Assembly: GCA_022820995.1 (NCBI GenBank)
Contig: JAJEEM010000062.1
Location: 1-64,000, forward strand
DNA from: Gemmatimonadota bacterium
GTDB lineage: Bacteria > Gemmatimonadota > Gemmatimonadetes > Palauibacterales > Palauibacteraceae
DNA length: 64,000 nt
Direction of reading: 5' to 3'
Below the pieces are notes generated by a model, which worked only from the letters and a program-made list of their open reading frames with translations, searched no databases and was not told the DNA's origin. The stretch's first letter is position 1, and each line of letters starts with the position of its first letter. The position numbers were made by a program, and so were the translations under genes. Below are positions 59,877 through 64,000 of the stretch, one piece after another.

Positions 59877-60953
59877 GTGGCGAGTCCCCAACCGAGTTCC
59901 CCCATCCCCGCGCGAGGCAAGCTGGTCATCGGCGCGCTCGCGTTCGCGGGACTCACGGCGCTCGGACTCGTGGCGCTCATCCGGTGGCGCCCTCCGTCGG
60001 AACTCGACAACATCCTCACCCGCGTCACGCCGGGGTTCGCCATCGCCCTCCTCGCCCTGCTCGCGCTGGACTTCACGCTGGGCGGCCTCCGGTATCGACT
60101 GCTCCTCGACGGCCGCGTCTTCTCGCGCGTTTCGCTGTGGCACTGCATGCGCGCGAACTGGGCGAACATGCTCCTGGGCGCGATCACGCCGGCGCAGACG
60201 GGGGGCGGGGCCGCGCAGCTCTATGTGCTGTGCCGGCGCGGGGCGCGGCTGTCCGAGGCCATTCTCTGTTCGCTGCTGACGTTCGTCGCCACGCTGATCT
60301 TCTTCGCGCTCGGCGGCCTCGGCGCCCTGGCGTTCCTGCCGGGCGAGGCCCTGTCGCGAGGCGTGCTGGTCGCGCTCGTCATCGCGGTGGTGGCCATTAC
60401 GGGCCTGGCGGGCCTGCTCGGCCTGGCCGTTGTCGCCCGGCGGCGCACCGTTCGGGTGATCCGGCGCGCCCTCAACGCGGGTTCGAGGCGGGGGACGCGG
60501 GTGCGCCGCTGGGCGGCGGCGGGCCGGCGTCTGCTGAGCCGCGAGATCGAGCGGCTCGCCGCGGGGATCCGGGCGGTCGCGGCGCGCGGAAAGGTGACGC
60601 TCATCTGGGTGTGCGCCGGCACCGCCCTCCTCTACTTCAACAAGTATTTCATGGGCTACGTCCTCGCGGCAGCCCTGCAGGGGCCGGTCGACGGCTCCTT
60701 CATCGGACTCCAGCTTCTTCAGCACATCGTCCTCTACTTCGCGCCGACGCCGGGCGCCTCGGGCGTCGCGGAGGCCTCGACCGGACTGTTGATGAACCGG
60801 GTTCTCCTCGCGGAAGTCACAGTCCTTTGGGTCGTCGGCTGGCGCCTTCTCACGACCTTCTTCGGGACGATCCTGGGCGTGTTCGTGCTGCTCGGAGAGG
60901 CGCGGCGACACGTCGGCGAGGTTCGGGCCGACGAGACCGGGGCGACCGCATGA
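59877..60953 (+). CDS. LPG-synthase TM-region/UPF0104 flippase-like membrane protein
   Basis: RANWANMLLGAITPAQTGGGAAQLYVLCRRGARLSEAI; PTPGASGVAEAS. Confidence 0.85.
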   Translation: MASPQPSSPIPARGKLVIGALAFAGLTALGLVALIRWRPPSELDNILTRVTPGFAIALLALLALDFTLGGLRYRLLLDGRVFSRVSLWHCMRANWANMLLGAITPAQTGGGAAQLYVLCRRGARLSEAILCSLLTFVATLIFFALGGLGALAFLPGEALSRGVLVALVIAVVAITGLAGLLGLAVVARRRTVRVIRRALNAGSRRGTRVRRWAAAGRRLLSREIERLAAGIRAVAARGKVTLIWVCAGTALLYFNKYFMGYVLAAALQGPVDGSFIGLQLLQHIVLYFAPTPGASGVAEASTGLLMNRVLLAEVTVLWVVGWRLLTTFFGTILGVFVLLGEARRHVGEVRADETGATA

Positions 60954-62107
60954 GCGGCAACGGAAACGCAAGACTCTGCCTCGGAGGTGCGGAGTTCTGG
61001 GAGCACCTCGAGCGCGACATCCGCAGCGCGCGGGACTACGTGTACGTACAGACGCTCTCGTTCGAGGGCGACGCCGCCGGGCTGGGCCTGGCCGAGGCCC
61101 TGCTCGCCTGCGAGGCGCCCCGGCGGCGCATCGTCGTGGACGCGGTGACGAAGTACCTGATCAACGACCGCTTCATCGGCCTGCCATCGGCGCGGCGCGA
61201 CGCGGGTCTCCAGCGCGAGGTCGCGGCCACCGGCGAAATGTGCGACCGGCTGGAACGCGGCGGCGTGCCCGTGCGTTTCGCCTGGCCCGTGGGCCGGCGC
61301 TTTCACCGGCTCATCGCCCGCAACCACAAGAAACTCATCGCGATCGACGACCGGGTCGCCTACCTGGGCGGGATCAACTTCAGCGACCACAACTTCGCCT
61401 GGCACGACTTCATGATCCGCATCGAAAGCCCGGGAATCGCCGAGTTTCTGCGCGAGGACTTCGAGCACACGTGGCGGGGACACGACCGGGCGGCCGCCGC
61501 GGAGATCGACGGCGATGAGATCGTGGTCGGCGAAGGCCGGGGCAACGCCGGACTGCGCGACGCCGTCTCCCGCGCGCTCGACCGGGCCGCGCGCCGGATC
61601 GTCATCCAGTGCCCGTATGTGAGCGAGCCGTTCTGGAGCGCACTCGGACGCGCGCACCGCCGCGGCGTTCACGTCACCGTGATGATGCCGGAGGCGCACA
61701 ACCGGGCCGTGATGAAATGGGGCACGCTCGACGCTTCGCGACGCGAGGGCTTCGAGGTCCTCATGTTGCCCGGTCCGATGACGCACGCGAAGGTGATGCG
61801 GATCGACGACTCGGTCGTCCTCGGTTCGGCAAACTTCGACTACGTGAGCTTTCGCATGCAGCCGGAAGTCGTGCTCATCACGAGCGCACCCGGGCTCGTC
61901 CGCGAGATCGGAGAGCGCATACTCGAGCCCGATCTCGCGCGCTGCCGGGAGCCGGACGAGGAGCGCCGCCAGCGCTGGCGCGAACGCCTGGGCGGCATCT
62001 CGATGCGCGTGCTGGAGATGCTCTCCTCTTCGATCCGCGAGCGCCGGCCCGGTCCGATCCCGCTCGCCACCTGGCGCGACGGACACGCCATCCCAAGGTC
62101 GCGCTAG
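60950..62107 (+). CDS. phospholipase D-family/cardiolipin synthase-like protein
   Basis: NHKKLIAIDDRVAYLGGINFSDHN and THAKVMRIDDSVVLGSANFDYVSF (HxK motifs). Confidence 0.88.
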   Translation: MSGNGNARLCLGGAEFWEHLERDIRSARDYVYVQTLSFEGDAAGLGLAEALLACEAPRRRIVVDAVTKYLINDRFIGLPSARRDAGLQREVAATGEMCDRLERGGVPVRFAWPVGRRFHRLIARNHKKLIAIDDRVAYLGGINFSDHNFAWHDFMIRIESPGIAEFLREDFEHTWRGHDRAAAAEIDGDEIVVGEGRGNAGLRDAVSRALDRAARRIVIQCPYVSEPFWSALGRAHRRGVHVTVMMPEAHNRAVMKWGTLDASRREGFEVLMLPGPMTHAKVMRIDDSVVLGSANFDYVSFRMQPEVVLITSAPGLVREIGERILEPDLARCREPDEERRQRWRERLGGISMRVLEMLSSSIRERRPGPIPLATWRDGHAIPRSR

Positions 62108-62214
62108 CCGCTCCGCGCGATCCGAAGTTGCGTTGGCTACCCCCTCGCCGTAAATCTAGGGTAATTCAACATCTAAAATTGATATAGCTTGATTTCTCAG
62201 GGCGGAGACGGGGC

Positions 62215-63930
62215 GTGATCCATCGAAATCTTGAGCCTGCCCTCATCAGGTCGGCAGGCGAGATGCCTGTTGTCACGGTCACCGGTCCCCGGCAAAGCGG
62301 TAAGACCACGCTGTGCCGGACGCTATTCGGGGACCACCCCTATCGTACGATGGAGGATCCTGACGTACGAGACTTCGCGCTGCAGGATCCGCGCGGCTTC
62401 CTGGCGGAACTTCCGGACGGAGCGATAATCGACGAGGTGCAGCGCGCCCCCGACATCCTCTCCTATCTCCAGGGCATCGTCGATGACAACCCTCTGCCGG
62501 GACGGTGGATTCTCACGGGCTCGCAGAATCTCGCGTTGCTTCATTCGGTAAGCCAGTCGCTGGCCGGACGTACGGCTCTTCACGAGTTGCTACCGTTGAC
62601 CTGGGGTGAGATACGGGAGTTCTCAGCCTATCCGGAGACGCTGGGAGAGGCTCTCGTCAAGGGTGGCTTTCCTCGAATCTTCGATCGTCGAATCGAAGCG
62701 TCTCGGTGGCTGCGTTCGTACGTAGGCACCTATCTGGAGCGGGACGTCCGGACGATCCTCAACATCGGGGACCTTGTGACGTTCCAGCGATTCGTACAGC
62801 TGTGCGCGGGCCGTACCGGCCAATTGCTCGACTATTCCGCGCTAGCGGGCGACTGCGGGATCTCGCAACCGACGGCCCGGCGGTGGTTCAGCGTGCTCGA
62901 GGCGAGCTTCATCGCTTTCCAGCTTCCCGCTTTCCACAGCAACATTCGCAAACGGCTCGTGAAGCGCCCCAAGGTGTACTTCTACGACACGGGTCTCGTT
63001 TGCTGCCTCCTCGGAATTCGCGAACCCGCCCATCTCCGGTCCCACCCCTTGCGCGGCTCGATCTTCGAGACCTGGGTTGTTTCGGAAATCACGAAACACG
63101 TTGCTAACCGGGGAGAATCCGGCGGCTTGACGTTCTATCGCGACCACAACGGCGCCGAGGTCGATCTCATCATCGAGCGCCCTACGAGCCGCCTCCTGCT
63201 CGAAGTCAAGTCGTCAGCCACGCCTTCGTCTCACATGTTCCGCGCCGGCCGTCGGGTGCGGCGACATCTTGGCGAGGTTGAACTGGCCGTTGCGTATGGG
63301 GGCGATCACTACCAGCAGCGCTCGGATGGCGAATTCCTGCCTTGGAGAAACGTGAGAGCTGCCGCCATGAGCGATCCGGGGGTTGCGGTGCGTACCGGTT
63401 CCGGCGGTCGGCCGGTCGCACAGGCCCATGTCCTTGCACTTCTTCCAAACAAGACTTGGCAATCCGCAGAGACCGACGCACAGGGGATGGCAATCCTCGA
63501 CCTGGACTCCCTTCATGTGCCGATGACGGTCTTCGTAGCCGCCCCCGGCTTCGAGGCGCGACTGGAGCGCGAGTGGGTCCCGGCCGAACGGGCACTCGTG
63601 ATCGACCTCAAGCCCCTGCCGAGCGGCGGAGCAGTCGTCTTCCCGGAGGGTTCGGGCGACATTCCGGGCCTGACGGGGCGGGTCACCGTCACCGGCGGCG
63701 CCTTCTCGTCAGGATTTGGCGCGGCGTTCGACACGACACGCATGCAAGCGGAGACTGTCGCGATAAACGGCGTCGCATCGCAGCCCGTTGCCTTTCGTCC
63801 GGACGAGGAGCTGCACCTGGAGAACTCCGATGGTCACGAGCGCTGGGTGCGCGTCGTCGCGATCGCCGGCCCGTCTGCGCTGGTCGAGTATCGTGCCGAG
63901 CTTTCTGGCGACTCCCCTCGCCGGCGTTAG
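62215..63930 (+). CDS. AAA/DUF4143 ATPase with C-terminal carboxypeptidase-regulatory-like extension
   Basis: VTGPRQSGKTTLCRTLF Walker A, AIIDEVQRAPDIL, FETWVVSEITKHVANRG, DHNGAEVDLIIE; then about 190 aa extra. Confidence 0.85.
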   Translation: MIHRNLEPALIRSAGEMPVVTVTGPRQSGKTTLCRTLFGDHPYRTMEDPDVRDFALQDPRGFLAELPDGAIIDEVQRAPDILSYLQGIVDDNPLPGRWILTGSQNLALLHSVSQSLAGRTALHELLPLTWGEIREFSAYPETLGEALVKGGFPRIFDRRIEASRWLRSYVGTYLERDVRTILNIGDLVTFQRFVQLCAGRTGQLLDYSALAGDCGISQPTARRWFSVLEASFIAFQLPAFHSNIRKRLVKRPKVYFYDTGLVCCLLGIREPAHLRSHPLRGSIFETWVVSEITKHVANRGESGGLTFYRDHNGAEVDLIIERPTSRLLLEVKSSATPSSHMFRAGRRVRRHLGEVELAVAYGGDHYQQRSDGEFLPWRNVRAAAMSDPGVAVRTGSGGRPVAQAHVLALLPNKTWQSAETDAQGMAILDLDSLHVPMTVFVAAPGFEARLEREWVPAERALVIDLKPLPSGGAVVFPEGSGDIPGLTGRVTVTGGAFSSGFGAAFDTTRMQAETVAINGVASQPVAFRPDEELHLENSDGHERWVRVVAIAGPSALVEYRAELSGDSPRRR

Positions 63931-63939
63931 GATGAGTCC

Positions 63940-64000
63940 ATGACTTTGTGGTTTCGGCGGTATCTGCTGCCCGGGTTCGTCTTCCAGTCCATCATCATCG
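63940..64000 (+). CDS. start of a membrane protein truncated by window end
   Basis: MTLWFRRYLLPGFVFQSIII, open at edge. Confidence 0.5.
   Translation, partial: MTLWFRRYLLPGFVFQSIII

Noticed and set aside
1-64000. CRISPR arrays, rRNA, tRNA, transposases, integrases
   Set aside because: None seen on reading either strand; absence is by eye only.

Overview
High-GC bacterial chromosome segment, gene-dense on both strands. Gene content (VPS10/BNR-repeat secreted protein, exported beta-propeller proteins, NfeD/FloA pair) suggests a Gemmatimonadota-like organism; this lineage call is inference only. Main blocks: SURF1 tail and VOC protein; FloA/NfeD operon; secreted BNR/VPS10 protein; alpha/beta and serine hydrolases; cystathionine gamma-synthase-type PLP enzyme; an exported Cys-rich peptide with beta-propeller genes; a form I aerobic CO dehydrogenase locus (mocA-xdhC/YHS-[HigBA]-coxG-coxM-coxS-coxL); a toxin-antitoxin-rich stretch (HigBA, TumE/TumA-like, HEPN-MNT, VapBC-like, orphan FitA-like); an ATP-grasp gene preceded by a tiny Cys-rich ORF with its own terminator; BCCT and MFS transporters; a beta-oxidation-like operon; a 10.3 kb PKS gene (KS-AT-DH-cMT-ER-KR-ACP-KS-degenerate AT) followed by a stand-alone ACP and an alpha/beta hydrolase; a purine/uracil permease with a C-terminal ATPase-like domain; a PLD-family enzyme; and a DUF4143-type ATPase with an unusual C-terminal extension. 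Most interesting: (1) an in-frame TGA in coxL exactly where the family has Cys (DDCGN), with a SECIS-like hairpin downstream, so a candidate selenocysteine CO dehydrogenase or a very fresh nonsense allele; (2) a putative peptide-modification locus of Cys-rich ORF, terminator and ATP-grasp; (3) an exported Cys-rich peptide/beta-propeller cassette with a perfect 15-bp intergenic hairpin; (4) the PKS with a condensing KS2 next to a dead AT. No searches were run; all calls are from reading the sequence and recalled family knowledge.
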